A DNA stretch of 64,000 bases from an uncultured Bacteroidales bacterium (GCA_900316515.1 ONDE01000001.1:124001-188000); one strand, 5' to 3'. Numbered from the stretch's first letter, positions 1 through 8,038 are shown. Notes: generated from the sequence alone by a model not told the origin. Made by a program: numbers and translations.

Positions 1-1321
1 TTCGCAATGGTGTAGAAATGCCTATCTCATCATAATACCCGTTGTTATAGTCTTCCAAGAATTCGTCGTAGGTTTTTAATCTTGACGGTTTACGTCCTAA
101 AGTGTGTTCTTCCCAGAATGTTTGGTTTTTATAACAGAACTGCCAGAATGAGAGGTTGCGGAAAAATCCTGGTTGATTACACCAACGTGCAATCTGCACA
201 TAGATGTTAGGGATAGGAGCCTTTTTATAGTCTTCGTGACGCATAATGTACGGCAGGCATCCATATCTCATCAACACGCTAACACGCATAAAAATCTCCG
301 CAATATCCTGTTGGAACTTCCTATAATCATTCGCCGATTGTTGGAAGCCACAGAAAAGATAAAACTTCGTCTCTTTTTTAGGACAGTAGTGCTTCCATAT
401 CTTGAGGGCTTTTACAATGAGCTTGCGGTCAGGCCAATTGTCGAAAGCGAAGATAAAGTCCCCATGATAGTTTGCTTTTGCCAGTTTCTTCGCCATGTCC
501 TCTCCACGCTTACTTTGTGCCAAAAGTCTTTCATCGAGTCCTTGCCTGAATTGGAATGGTCGTTTTGTTGCAATTAGTTCATCCAACAGTTTCTCCCAAT
601 GGGGTGAAGCCAAGAAATTATCATCCCACAAGTAAATGTATGGGCGTTTCAACCTTCCTGTTGTCTCATCAACTTCGTTGTCGAGAAAATCGTTTAGATT
701 AGAATAAGGCATTGCCTTTTGTTCCAGCTTGTTTACACAGAAGGGACAACGACGGAAACACCCTCTGGTGAGAAAGCCGATAGAGTACTCTTTGTAGTCT
801 TTGTAATAGGCAGGCGACCTTTTGATGTTTTCCATTATACCGATAAAGTCGTCATAAAGATGGTAATCCGGCATCTGTGTACGCATATTTATTCCGGGCC
901 TACCTGATTTGTTCTTCAAAGTATTCAAAAAAGCATCCCGCTCCAATCTATGCATATCCTCTTCCCGGTAGTCGGCAAAACCATCCTCGATAGAGAAATT
1001 AGCATAACTACCGGTACCTCCCATACGTACTTTCCGGGCAAGCTTTTTGTCTTTGAGTAGTGTTGTAAGTACAAGCGGAGGATTGTCTAATGTAAACGTG
1101 AATACACATGAAACATAGAAAAAGTCGTATTTCTGCAGCTGTTCAAAGTTAACCTCGTTGGTTATTAGCTCATAGAAACTGGCATTCCCCTTCCCCCCTC
1201 GGACAAAACCATTGTCTCTGAGAAAACCAGCAATTTTCAGAAGTGCAAGATTAGGGTGCCGAGTCCCATTGCAAAGCAGGTCGGCATCAACAAGTCCTAT
1301 CTTGTACTTCTTTTTAACCAT
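1..1321 (-). CDS. Radical SAM protein with B12-binding-like N-terminus (3' end outside window)
   Basis: I translated the minus strand from an ATG at 1321; the frame stays open for 440 codons and runs off the left edge, so the C-terminus is missing. Near residues 187-195 it has RGCFRRCPFC, a C-x3-C-x2-C cluster (Cys188, 192, 195) that in radical SAM enzymes holds the 4Fe-4S cluster cleaving S-adenosylmethionine. The first 30 residues (KIGLVDADLLCNG, then RHPNLALLKI) resemble the N-terminal Rossmann-like part of B12-binding-type radical SAM proteins. The substrate cannot be told. The gene is AT-rich compared with the rest of the window and lies alone beside remnants and repeats, which suggests an acquired or phage-type gene. 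It has its own promoter at 1424-1458. Confidence 0.8.
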   Translation of the reverse strand, partial: MVKKKYKIGLVDADLLCNGTRHPNLALLKIAGFLRDNGFVRGGKGNASFYELITNEVNFEQLQKYDFFYVSCVFTFTLDNPPLVLTTLLKDKKLARKVRMGGTGSYANFSIEDGFADYREEDMHRLERDAFLNTLKNKSGRPGINMRTQMPDYHLYDDFIGIMENIKRSPAYYKDYKEYSIGFLTRGCFRRCPFCVNKLEQKAMPYSNLNDFLDNEVDETTGRLKRPYIYLWDDNFLASPHWEKLLDELIATKRPFQFRQGLDERLLAQSKRGEDMAKKLAKANYHGDFIFAFDNWPDRKLIVKALKIWKHYCPKKETKFYLFCGFQQSANDYRKFQQDIAEIFMRVSVLMRYGCLPYIMRHEDYKKAPIPNIYVQIARWCNQPGFFRNLSFWQFCYKNQTFWEEHTLGRKPSRLKTYDEFLEDYNNGYYDEIGISTPLR

Positions 1322-1423
1322 ATTAGTTATTTGATTATTAAATATTCTACGCTACAGCTACTCTTTCTCATCTAACAGATATTTCGCTTCTTTGTCGAAG
1401 TCGGAATCTATTATTTTCAATCT

Positions 1424-1458
1424 GCAAAGATACACATTATTTCTGAATCAGCAAAAAA
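1424..1458 (-). promoter_or_regulatory. Bacteroidota-type promoter of the radical SAM gene
   Basis: On the minus strand TATCTTTG (1425-1432) matches the -7 consensus TAnnTTTG. TTTTTTG (1452-1458) lies 19 bases upstream as the -33 element. The start codon at 1321 is about 100 bases downstream, leaving a fairly long AT-rich leader. Confidence 0.75.
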
Positions 1459-1480
1459 TAATTATTTCTATATACCGTGA

Positions 1481-1642
1481 TTGTGCTGCCTGACTTCCAT
1501 CTTCCAGTTCCATTTCCTTAAGCGCTTCGGCAAAATCCTCATGGTGAGCATGCTGCGCATCGAACACCTCTCCATCCGCTCATCCCTCAAATCCTACCGC
1601 AAACTCTATAAGCCTCGTAGAATGAGGAACTTGAATGAGTAA
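1481..1642 (+). pseudogene. Possible 3' remnant of an unidentified gene
   Basis: An open stretch of 53 codons follows an in-frame stop at 1478-1480 and ends in TAA at 1640-1642. It has no start codon near its beginning. Its translation is basic and protein-like, for example FLKRFGKILMVSMLRIEHL followed by SYRKLYKPRRMRNLNE. The sequence looks like the C-terminal end of a decayed gene, but I cannot name the family and chance cannot be excluded. It stops 15 bases before the first large inverted repeat. Confidence 0.3.
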
Positions 1643-1656
1643 ACGAAACAAAAAAA

Positions 1657-1805
1657 TCTGACAGTCTGACAATCTGACAATCAAAAAAAAGATACCTGAC
1701 ACCTCTTTATATAATATATAACTAATTAATAATTAATAATATATATAAAGAATAGAGGGTTTGTCACCCCTCAAAAATAGACTGTCAGACTGTCAGACTG
1801 TCAGA
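1657..1805. repeat. Concentric inverted repeat 1 with octamer iterons
   Basis: The left arm 1657-1682 carries three octamers (TCTGACAG, TCTGACAA, TCTGACAA). The right arm 1780-1805 is its reverse complement with 2 mismatches in 26. The axis is base 1731, and the small palindrome ATTAATAATTAAT (1725-1737) has the same axis. The middle is almost pure A/T, and a small hairpin GAGGG/CCCTC lies at 1755-1772. It sits 39 bases before the ORF at 1845, so it could be an origin-like, regulatory or transposition-end structure. Confidence 0.85.
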
Positions 1806-1844
1806 AACTAACCCATCAAATTCACCTAAAAAAGCAAACAGACA

Positions 1845-2177
1845 ATGAAATACGATATCAGCAAACCATCGGCACCCCCGATGCCAACCCTCGGAAAAGG
1901 GACTGAATGTGTCAAATTATTGCTCTCGCAGACCTCAAAAGACATGCACGAACCCCTCGTTCCTATGCTCTTCCCCGTCCTAGGGGCACATATGAGCGGT
2001 TCTGAATTTCAATATCCGGACCTCAGTTGGAAGGAACTTTGTGGCCAAATGGCCAACCTCGTGGCCGAAAGTGGGGGTAACAAGGGCCAATTGTCTACTC
2101 TCGTAGAGGCCATCTGTCGCGACTTCCGTCAGCACGACGAGGAGGAACTGAAGAAGCTGAAAGAAGTGTCGGAATAG
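1845..2177 (+). pseudogene. Truncated DUF3987/VirE-like protein (probable remnant)
   Basis: This 110-residue frame begins with ATG and ends early in TAG. The segment around residues 40-85 (LFPVLGAHMSGSEF, then LVAESGGNKGQLSTLVEAI) resembles, from memory, the start of the DUF3987 primase/helicase-like proteins common in Bacteroidales mobile DNA, which are several hundred residues long. Nothing downstream continues the domain in frame, so I read it as a 5' fragment of a broken gene. It lies exactly between the two concentric inverted repeats. The family call rests on remembered patterns and needs a profile search. Confidence 0.5.
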
Positions 2178-2427
2178 CGGTAGATGCGTTTGCGTCCATC
2201 CCAGATGGTATCGTCAAGTTCGAAGTCATATTCCAACTGCATATCGGCGATGTCCTTCTGGGCCGACGTCTACAGCCGCATGGCGGCGGCAAAGAAACTG
2301 CATGCCGACGAGGTGTCGAGCACCAACTTCACCTACCTGATGTGCAGATGCAAAGATACAAAAAGTTTCCGATTCGACAGCAGATAATTCCCAAAACACT
2401 GTAGGACAGCTTTTACGGCACAAAAAC
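2178..2427. other. Remnant-rich gap between the truncated ORF and inverted repeat 2
   Basis: No intact gene is visible. The plus strand has a 67-codon frame from 2184 (containing RMAAAKKLHADEVSS) that may continue the decayed upstream gene. The minus strand is open from 2269 down and reads KDIADMQLEYDFELDDT, then IWDGRKRIYR, which also looks like protein sequence. Both are too short and lack support; I take the stretch as rearranged gene debris. Confidence 0.35.
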
Positions 2428-2591
2428 GTTACAGTGTTACAGTGTTACAGTTGTTGTGACGCTATTCTATAGTGTCAAAATTACTCTTTATATTTATATA
2501 TATCTATATATATAGATATATATAAATATAAAAGTTTATTTTTGGTTATTCGATACCATAAAAATGAACTGTAACACTGTAACACTGTAAC
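2428..2591. repeat. Concentric inverted repeat 2 with octamer iterons and 46-bp palindrome
   Basis: The arms 2428-2452 and 2567-2591 are perfect 25-base reverse complements, each made of three GTTACAGT octamers. The centre holds a perfect 46-bp A/T palindrome (2487-2532). Arms and palindrome share the same axis, 2509.5. A further imperfect inverted repeat (GACGCTAT / ATAGTGTC) lies at 2458-2476. The octamer matches that of repeat 1 at 6 of 8 positions (CTGACAGT against GTTACAGT), so the two structures look related. Confidence 0.9.
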
Positions 2592-2670
2592 ACCTGATTG
2601 TATACACCACTCAGTGGCAGGCACTTAAAATTTTTTTCAGAAAAAATCGTAGACCGCAATGCCGAGGTTG

Positions 2671-2711
2671 TACTTTTGCATCGTGATTTCGAACACAAGA
2701 GCTCTTTGACA
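2671..2711 (+). promoter_or_regulatory. Orphan leader: -7-like box followed by boxA-like element
   Basis: TACTTTTG (2671-2678) matches the Bacteroidota -7 box, though no good -33 TTG lies at the right distance. GCTCTTTGACA (2701-2711) resembles the boxA antitermination element found in rRNA leaders. No plus-strand gene follows: the next gene (LiaF-like) is on the minus strand. It may be a leftover leader of a lost operon. Confidence 0.35.
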
Positions 2712-2730
2712 TCTTACGCCATAGGATTAA

Positions 2731-2790
2731 CTCCTCATTCCGAATTCCTCACTCCCTGAACTCCTCATTCCGAATTCCGAATTCCTCCCC
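2731..2790. repeat. Low-complexity tract (CTCATTCCGAATTC units)
   Basis: Repeated copies of CTCCTCATTCCGAATTC and shorter versions fill the spacer before the LiaF-like gene. It is one member of the dispersed low-complexity tracts seen throughout the window. Confidence 0.7.
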
Positions 2791-2895
2791 CCTTCCTCTC
2801 ACTTTCGAGCGATGTGTTGGAATGCGTTTAATCTAATAAAGGGATGCGGCCCGCAGGGGTGCTGCGTGCCGCATCGTTATGTGTCGGGATGGCGG

Positions 2896-3585
2896 TTACT
2901 TGATCTCGATGCCGCCGAAGTTGCAGTGTCCCTTGAGGTGGAGTGTCTTGGCGCCGTCGGAGGGCTGGGTGCAGCAGTCGCAGTCGACGCCGGCGAAGGC
3001 GGTGTCGATGCCGTTGTTGACGCAGACGCCCTTGGGGACACGTATCTCCATGCCGCCAAAGCTGCAGTCGACATTGATGACGGCACCGTCGCGGATGTCG
3101 GCATCGCGCAGGTCGAGGCCCGCGAAGCCGAAGCTGACATGCACGTCGGCGCCCTCGAAGGTCTGTCCATCATAGCTGTATTCCTGCTTGCCGAAGGTGA
3201 CGTCGATCTTGTGCTGCTTGATGCCGTCGAGGACGACGGGCGTGGAGGACTCGCCGTTGTGGCAGTGGCAGCAGCTCTTCTTGTTGTTGAAGAACAGCAG
3301 CGACACACCCCACACGACGGCGGCGAGGCAGAGCATATACTTCCAGATGTCGTTCCAGGGGATGATGCCGCGGGCGGCGAGGAGGAGCAAGATGCCGATG
3401 CCGAAGCCTATGATGGCGCCGGCCTTGTGGCGGTCGCTGAATATATTGACGAAGCAGGGGACGATGACGAAGAGCGCCCACCATCCTTCGAGGCTGATGC
3501 TGATGACGTCGAGGAGCTCCAAGGCCCAGAAGATGCCGAAGGCTACGAGGGCGATGCCGCCGATGATTTTGCTGGTGCGTTTCAT
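2896..3585 (-). CDS. LiaF-like membrane protein (toast-rack C-terminal domain)
   Basis: About 229 residues. Four hydrophobic helices occupy roughly residues 5-105 (for example IIGGIALVAFGIFWALELL). A Cys/His-rich turn follows (SCCHCHNGE), then a beta-rich domain with repeated glycine-hydrophobic turns (FGGMEIRVPKGV, FAGVDCDC, HCNFGGIEIK). This layout is that of LiaF/DUF2154-type proteins, which help sense cell-envelope stress in Firmicutes; in Bacteroidota the role is unclear. I chose ATG at 3585 because the upstream alternative at 3606 is TTG. It starts 30 bases after hepT on the same strand and may share its transcript. Confidence 0.75.
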   Translation of the reverse strand: MKRTSKIIGGIALVAFGIFWALELLDVISISLEGWWALFVIVPCFVNIFSDRHKAGAIIGFGIGILLLLAARGIIPWNDIWKYMLCLAAVVWGVSLLFFNNKKSCCHCHNGESSTPVVLDGIKQHKIDVTFGKQEYSYDGQTFEGADVHVSFGFAGLDLRDADIRDGAVINVDCSFGGMEIRVPKGVCVNNGIDTAFAGVDCDCCTQPSDGAKTLHLKGHCNFGGIEIK

Positions 3586-3615
3586 AAAGGATTTTTTTGC
3601 TTTCAATTAGATTAA

Positions 3616-3960
3616 TTAAAGAGATTGCTGGATTTTTTCCATCATTTGCTTCAGAGCGGGAATGTCAGAAGTGACAACATCCCAAAGTGCTTCGGGGAGT
3701 ATCCTGTAATAATCATGGACAAGCACATGGCGCATCTTCTCCATCAGCGTCCACGGCACCTCGGGATGGCCTTCCTTGAATTCTTTGGTTAGTTTATAGG
3801 ATGCCTCTCCAATGATTTGAATATTGTATATGGTGGCATGCATGCGCATGCTGTCGGCCGTCAGTTGCTCGAAGGTGATGCCGTCGGTATACTCTTCGAT
3901 TTTACCGATAGCAAGCATGATGTGCTCGATACGACTTGGGTCACGCGCTGGCTCTCTCAT
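3616..3960 (-). CDS. hepT: HepT-like HEPN ribonuclease toxin (DUF86)
   Basis: 114 residues, mostly helical. Residues 77-82 (RHVLVH, followed by DYY) form the R-x4-H motif of HEPN ribonucleases of the DUF86/HepT group. The start codon lies 20 bases inside the preceding nucleotidyltransferase gene, the usual coupling of MntA/HepT toxin-antitoxin pairs. In characterised pairs HepT cleaves RNA and its partner neutralises it by adding nucleotides to a tyrosine near the HEPN motif. Family and pairing are clear; activity here is inferred. Confidence 0.88.
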   Translation of the reverse strand: MREPARDPSRIEHIMLAIGKIEEYTDGITFEQLTADSMRMHATIYNIQIIGEASYKLTKEFKEGHPEVPWTLMEKMRHVLVHDYYRILPEALWDVVTSDIPALKQMMEKIQQSL

Positions 3961-4246
3961 AGATTAGTTTTTTATCGTGGTTGGCAGTTTCCTCCGCCCA
4001 GGGCATCAGGGCACCGTTCTCCACCAAGTCAACATTGCGGTTAAGGATTTTTTCAAGGTCGACGATGATGGCTGCATATTTCAGCAATCCAACTTTTGTA
4101 TTCTTACGGTCAAACTCGACAAGAATATCCACGTCGCTGTCCTCACGTTGTTCACCACGTGCATAGGAGCCAAAAAGCCAAACTTTCGTCACCGGTTGTG
4201 TGGCGAAGTATTCGGCGAGGGCTTGAGATATCTCTTTTGTACTCAT
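3941..4246 (-). CDS. mntA: MntA-like minimal nucleotidyltransferase antitoxin
   Basis: 101 residues, starting at ATG 4246 just downstream of a clear promoter. Residues 26-42 read [19 protein letters not shown], the GS-x-D-x-D signature of minimal nucleotidyltransferases; Asp38 and Asp40 would bind the metal. Such proteins act as antitoxins of HepT, AMPylating or polyadenylylating it. It overlaps hepT by 20 bases. The open frame continues upstream of 4246 through the promoter, terminator and etfA antisense, so a longer start is very unlikely. Confidence 0.88.
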   Translation of the reverse strand: MSTKEISQALAEYFATQPVTKVWLFGSYARGEQREDSDVDILVEFDRKNTKVGLLKYAAIIVDLEKILNRNVDLVENGALMPWAEETANHDKKLIYERASA

Positions 4247-4255
4247 TTCAAAATG

Positions 4256-4289
4256 CAAAAATACAAACTTTTTCTGACATGGCAAAAAA
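4256..4289 (-). promoter_or_regulatory. Promoter of the mntA-hepT pair
   Basis: On the minus strand TATTTTTG (4256-4263) is the -7 box and TTTTTTG (4283-4289) the -33 box, 19 bases apart. The -33 T-run is also the T-tract of the etfA terminator. Confidence 0.8.
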
Positions 4290-4318
4290 TAATTGGCCAG
4301 AGAGAACTCTGGCCAATT
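4283..4318 (-). terminator. Rho-independent terminator after etfA
   Basis: A perfect 12-bp stem (4291-4302 with 4307-4318, AATTGGCCAGAG) closes an AGAA loop. In the minus direction it is followed by ATTTTTTG (4290-4283). It lies 44 bases after the etfA stop. Confidence 0.88.
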
Positions 4319-4361
4319 ATTTGTTTTGTTTGGGACGGACGGGTAGGTCCGCTGTCCCATG

Positions 4362-5372
4362 TTATTTCTGCATGGTGCGGAGCCTCTCCGTGAGCATGGG
4401 GACAATCTTGTGGAGGTCGCCCACGATGCCGAGGTCGGCGACTTGGAAGATGGGGGCGAACTTGTCCTTGTTGATGGCGATGATGAGTTCGCTCTCTTCC
4501 ATGCCGGCGAGGTGCTGGATGGCGCCGCTGATGCCGCAAGCCATATAGAGGGCGGGACGCACGGTCTTACCCGTCTGACCCACCTGACGGTCGGCAGGCA
4601 TGACGCCGGCGTCGACCATAGCGCGGCTGCTGGAGACTTCGCCGCCGAGCTCTTTGGCCAGAGCCTCGAGCTTGCCGAAGCCGTCCTTGGTGCCGACACC
4701 GCGGCCACCGCTGACGAGGATCTTGGCCTCGCTGATGTCGGTGACGGTCTTCTCTTCCTTGACGGTCTTGACGAGTTTCACGCGGGCAATCTTCTTCTCG
4801 TCGAAGTTCACCTTGAAGTCGACGACCTCGCCTTTGCGGCTCTTGTCGGCGGCCATTTTCTGCATGACGCCGGGGCGGACGGTGGACATCTGCGGGCGGT
4901 TGTTCTTGCAGAGGATGGTGGCCATGAGGTTGCCGCCGAAAGCGGGACGGGTCATGCGGAACTCGTGGGCCTCGTCGTCGGAGATCTCGAGCTTGGTGGC
5001 ATCGGCGGTGAGGCCGGTGCGGTTGCGTGCGCTGACGCGGGGGCCGAGGTCGCGGCCGATGGTGGTGGCGCCGATGAGCATGATGGAGGGTTTCTCGCTC
5101 TCGATGATGGCGGTGATGGCCTCGGTGTAAGGCTCGGTCATATAATCTTTGAGCAGGTCGTGGTCGACAACCATGACGCGGTCGGCACCGTGCTCGATGA
5201 GGGTGGGGGCGAGGGCTTTGACGTCCTTGCCGAGGAGCATGGCGACGACTTTCTCGTTGTTGGCGTCGGCGAGCTCGCGGGCCTTGCCGAGGAGCTCAAG
5301 AGCCACATTCTGCAGTTTGCCGTTGCGCTGTTCGGCAAACACGTATACGTCTTTATAATCTGACAGATTCAT
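4362..5372 (-). CDS. etfA: Electron transfer flavoprotein, alpha subunit
   Basis: 336 residues. The N-terminal half has the adenine-nucleotide-hydrolase-like fold. The C-terminal FAD domain carries [19 protein letters not shown], the flavin-binding signature of EtfA, followed by AIQHLAGM. With EtfB it shuttles electrons between acyl-CoA dehydrogenase and other carriers; in anaerobes the Bcd-EtfAB complex can bifurcate electrons from NADH to crotonyl-CoA and ferredoxin. It is the last gene of ridA-bcd-etfB-etfA and is followed by a strong terminator. A 55-base spacer of CTAG-rich repeats separates it from etfB. Confidence 0.95.
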   Translation of the reverse strand: MNLSDYKDVYVFAEQRNGKLQNVALELLGKARELADANNEKVVAMLLGKDVKALAPTLIEHGADRVMVVDHDLLKDYMTEPYTEAITAIIESEKPSIMLIGATTIGRDLGPRVSARNRTGLTADATKLEISDDEAHEFRMTRPAFGGNLMATILCKNNRPQMSTVRPGVMQKMAADKSRKGEVVDFKVNFDEKKIARVKLVKTVKEEKTVTDISEAKILVSGGRGVGTKDGFGKLEALAKELGGEVSSSRAMVDAGVMPADRQVGQTGKTVRPALYMACGISGAIQHLAGMEESELIIAINKDKFAPIFQVADLGIVGDLHKIVPMLTERLRTMQK

Positions 5373-5380
5373 TTTTCTTT

Positions 5381-5429
5381 CTTTTTCTAGTTTTTCTAGA
5401 AGTTCTAGATGCTCTAGATTTTCTAGATT
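5381..5429. repeat. Low-complexity tract with TTCTAGA units
   Basis: Seven or so copies of TTTTCTAG/TTCTAGA variants fill the etfB-etfA spacer. The same motif appears at 49296-49318. Confidence 0.75.
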
Positions 5430-6213
5430 AAATAATGTGTTTCTCTTTGAGCTTGTTTACAATCAGTTCCACGGCCTCTTCGGGGCTCACCTCGAAGGTC
5501 TGGCCGGCGGGCTTGAGCTGCTTGGGGAACGACTTGAAGACGCTCGTGGGCGAGCCGGCCTTGCCGATGTGCTCCTCGGGGACGTTGATGCGGTCGGCAC
5601 CCCAGACCTCGATTTCCTTGTCGAAGGCGGTGACGATGCCGTTGACGGTCATGTAGCGGGGCTGCACGCTGGAGGCCAGGGCGGTGACGACGCAGGGGGC
5701 CTGCATCTCGAGAATCTGGTAGCCGTCCTCGAGCTGTTTCTTGATGGTGAAGGTCTTGGTGGCCTCGTCGTACTGGAGGTCTTCCATGTAGGAGACCTGC
5801 GGCAGGTCGAGGTGCTCGGCGATCTGGGGACCCACCTGGGCGGTGTCGCCGTCGATGGCCTGACGGCCGGTGATGATGAGGTCGACATCCATGGTGCGCA
5901 GGGCGCCGGCGAGGGCGCTGGAGGTGGCGAGGGTATCGGCGCCGCCGAGCTTGCGGTCGGTGAGAAGGATGGCGCGGTCGACACCCATGGCGAGGGCCTC
6001 GCGGAGGATGGCCTCGGCCTGAGGCAGACCCATGGTGATGACGGTGACGTGGGCACCGTATTTGTCCTTCAGCTGGAGGGCGTATTCAAGGCCGCCCTTG
6101 TCGTCGGGGTTCATGATCGAGGGGACGCCCTCGCGGATGAGCGTACCGGTCACAGGGTTGATCTTCACCTCGGTGGTGTCCGGCACTTGCTTTATGCAAA
6201 CTACTATGTTCAT
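5428..6213 (-). CDS. etfB: Electron transfer flavoprotein, beta subunit
   Basis: 261 residues, full length. It starts MNIVVCIKQVPDTTEVKI, the standard EtfB opening, and contains GRQAIDGDTAQVGPQIAEHL, the conserved nucleotide-binding segment. EtfB pairs with EtfA; in bifurcating ETFs it carries a second FAD in place of AMP. Whether this one bifurcates cannot be decided by eye. Gene order bcd-etfB-etfA matches butyrate-forming anaerobes. Confidence 0.95.
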   Translation of the reverse strand: MNIVVCIKQVPDTTEVKINPVTGTLIREGVPSIMNPDDKGGLEYALQLKDKYGAHVTVITMGLPQAEAILREALAMGVDRAILLTDRKLGGADTLATSSALAGALRTMDVDLIITGRQAIDGDTAQVGPQIAEHLDLPQVSYMEDLQYDEATKTFTIKKQLEDGYQILEMQAPCVVTALASSVQPRYMTVNGIVTAFDKEIEVWGADRINVPEEHIGKAGSPTSVFKSFPKQLKPAGQTFEVSPEEAVELIVNKLKEKHII

Positions 6214-6228
6214 TCTTTACTTATTTTG

Positions 6229-6341
6229 GGGTCTAAGAGTCAAAGAGTCTAAGGGTCTAAAAGGGTCTAAGTGTTTTTGAGGTCAATGACTTTTCTTCTT
6301 TTCGACTTTTCAACTTTTTGACTTTTTGACTTTTTGACTTA
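6229..6341. repeat. Low-complexity tracts (GTCTAAG and TTTTTGAC units)
   Basis: Two tracts fill the bcd-etfB spacer: GTCTAAGAGTC-type units at 6229-6273 and TTTTTGAC units at 6296-6341. No hairpin terminator is visible, so etfB is probably read through from bcd. Confidence 0.75.
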
Positions 6342-7478
6342 TTTAAACAACTTGCCGGCGATGACCATACGCTGGACCTCGGAGGTGCCTTCGTAGATTT
6401 CGGTGATTTTGGCGTCGCGCATCATGCGCTCGACGGGGTACTCGCGGGTGTAGCCGTAGCCGCCGTGGAACTGGACGGCCTTGGTGGTCACTTCCATAGC
6501 GGTCTCGGCGCTGAAAAGCTTGGCCATAGCGGCATCGGCGGAGTAGGGGATGCCGTGGTCTTTCTTGTAGTGTGCCGAGCGGCAGAGCAGACGGGCGGCC
6601 TGGACTTTGGTCTCGAGGTCGGCCATCTGGAACTGGGTGTTCTGGAACTGGCTGATGGAGCGGCCGAACTGCTTACGCTCCTTGGTGTACTTGATGGTCT
6701 CGTCCATAGCACCCTGGGCGATGCCGAGGGCCTGGCAGGCGATGCCGATACGACCACCGTCGAGGGTCTTCATGGCGAGGCCGAAGCCCTTGCCGAGCTG
6801 ACCCAGCTGACGGTCCTTGGGGATGCGGCAATCCTCGAAGATAAGCTCGGTGGTGGCGGAGCCGCGGATACCCATCTTCTTCTCCTTCTTGCCGATGCTG
6901 AAGCCGGGGTCGGTCTTTTCGACGATGAAGGCGCTGATGCCCTTGGTGCCGAGGCTCTTGTCGGTCATGGCGATGATGATGAACACGTTGGCGTAGGAGC
7001 CGTTGGTGATGAAGATCTTGCTGCCGTTGAGCACCCAGCTGTCACCGTCCTCGACGGCGATGGTCTGCTGGCCGGCGGCGTCGGTACCGGCGTTGGGCTC
7101 GGTGAGGCCGAAGGCGCCGATCCACTCGCCGGAGGCGAGCTTGGGCAGGTATTTCATCTTCTGCTCCTCGGTGCCGGCCTCAAGGATGGGGGCGCAGCAG
7201 AGGGAGGTGTGGGCTGACAGGATGACGCCCGTGGTGGCGCAGACGCGGCTGAGCTCCTCGACGGCCATGCCGTACATGATATTGGTGCCGCCGGCGCCGC
7301 CGTACTGTGTGGGTATGGGGATGCCCATGAGGCCTATCTTGGCCATCTTCTGGACGGTCTCCATGGGGAAACGCTCCTCCTCGTCGACTTCGGCGGCGAG
7401 GGGTTTCACTTCCTTCTCTGCAAACTCGCGAATCATCTGCAGGAAGAGTTCTTCTTGTTTGGTGAAGCTAAAATCCAT
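6339..7478 (-). CDS. bcd: Short-chain acyl-CoA (butyryl-CoA) dehydrogenase
   Basis: 379 residues, the standard acyl-CoA dehydrogenase length. Visible signatures include LTEPNAGTDAAGQQT (flavin contact), GRIGIACQALGIAQGAMDE, and near the end EIYEGTSEVQRMVI, whose first-half Glu (IYEG) is the usual catalytic base in short-chain enzymes. It reduces crotonyl-CoA to butyryl-CoA together with EtfAB. Placement directly before etfBA, with butyrate kinase elsewhere in the window, supports butyryl-CoA dehydrogenase over a catabolic role, though substrate length is an inference. Confidence 0.93.
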   Translation of the reverse strand: MDFSFTKQEELFLQMIREFAEKEVKPLAAEVDEEERFPMETVQKMAKIGLMGIPIPTQYGGAGGTNIMYGMAVEELSRVCATTGVILSAHTSLCCAPILEAGTEEQKMKYLPKLASGEWIGAFGLTEPNAGTDAAGQQTIAVEDGDSWVLNGSKIFITNGSYANVFIIIAMTDKSLGTKGISAFIVEKTDPGFSIGKKEKKMGIRGSATTELIFEDCRIPKDRQLGQLGKGFGLAMKTLDGGRIGIACQALGIAQGAMDETIKYTKERKQFGRSISQFQNTQFQMADLETKVQAARLLCRSAHYKKDHGIPYSADAAMAKLFSAETAMEVTTKAVQFHGGYGYTREYPVERMMRDAKITEIYEGTSEVQRMVIAGKLFK

Positions 7479-7491
7479 ATTTTCTTTTTTG

Positions 7492-7569
7492 GGTGAATAG
7501 TGATTAGTGAATTGTGATTTGAGTGCGTTGGCCCCTTTCTATCCACTTTTCACCATTCACAATTCACTT
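7492..7569. repeat. Tract of AGTGAATTGTGA-type units with inverted copy
   Basis: AGTGAATTGTGA (7506-7517) is repeated inverted at 7557-7568, within TAGTGATTAGTG- and TTCACCATTCAC-type low-complexity sequence. It could fold as a 12-bp stem with a 39-base loop between ridA and bcd. Confidence 0.6.
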
Positions 7570-7571
7570 AA

Positions 7572-7946
<375 letters not shown>

Positions 7947-7979
7947 GTTATGATGTTTTTAGATTATTCTTCGAGAGTG

Positions 7980-7987
7980 CAAAGGTA
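7980..7987 (-). promoter_or_regulatory. -7 box of ridA
   Basis: TACCTTTG on the minus strand matches TAnnTTTG, 34 bases before the ridA start. No clear -33 TTG is seen at the usual spacing. Confidence 0.55.
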
Positions 7988-8030
7988 CGAATAATTTTTG
8001 ATATGGACGGAAACATTTATAAAAAAATCG

Positions 8031-8038
8031 TACCTTTG
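8031..8038 (+). promoter_or_regulatory. -7 box of anmK
   Basis: TACCTTTG matches TAnnTTTG, 42 bases before the anmK start. It is divergent from the ridA box; the two share a roughly 130-base region. The -33 element is weak. Confidence 0.55.

Noticed and set aside
1657..2591. CRISPR array
   Set aside because: Repeats are 8-base units in tandem and inverted arms, with no spacers of constant length and no cas gene.
2812..3615. 267-codon plus-strand frame rich in Asp/Ala/Val/Glu
   Set aside because: Mirror of the LiaF-like gene, whose membrane helices and toast-rack repeats are convincing.
4359..5363. 334-codon plus-strand frame over etfA
   Set aside because: Antisense to etfA with its intact FAD signature; low-complexity composition.
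7506..7568. Terminator between ridA and bcd
   Set aside because: The 12-bp inverted repeat has a 39-base loop and no T-run, so it is better explained by tracts in opposite orientation.
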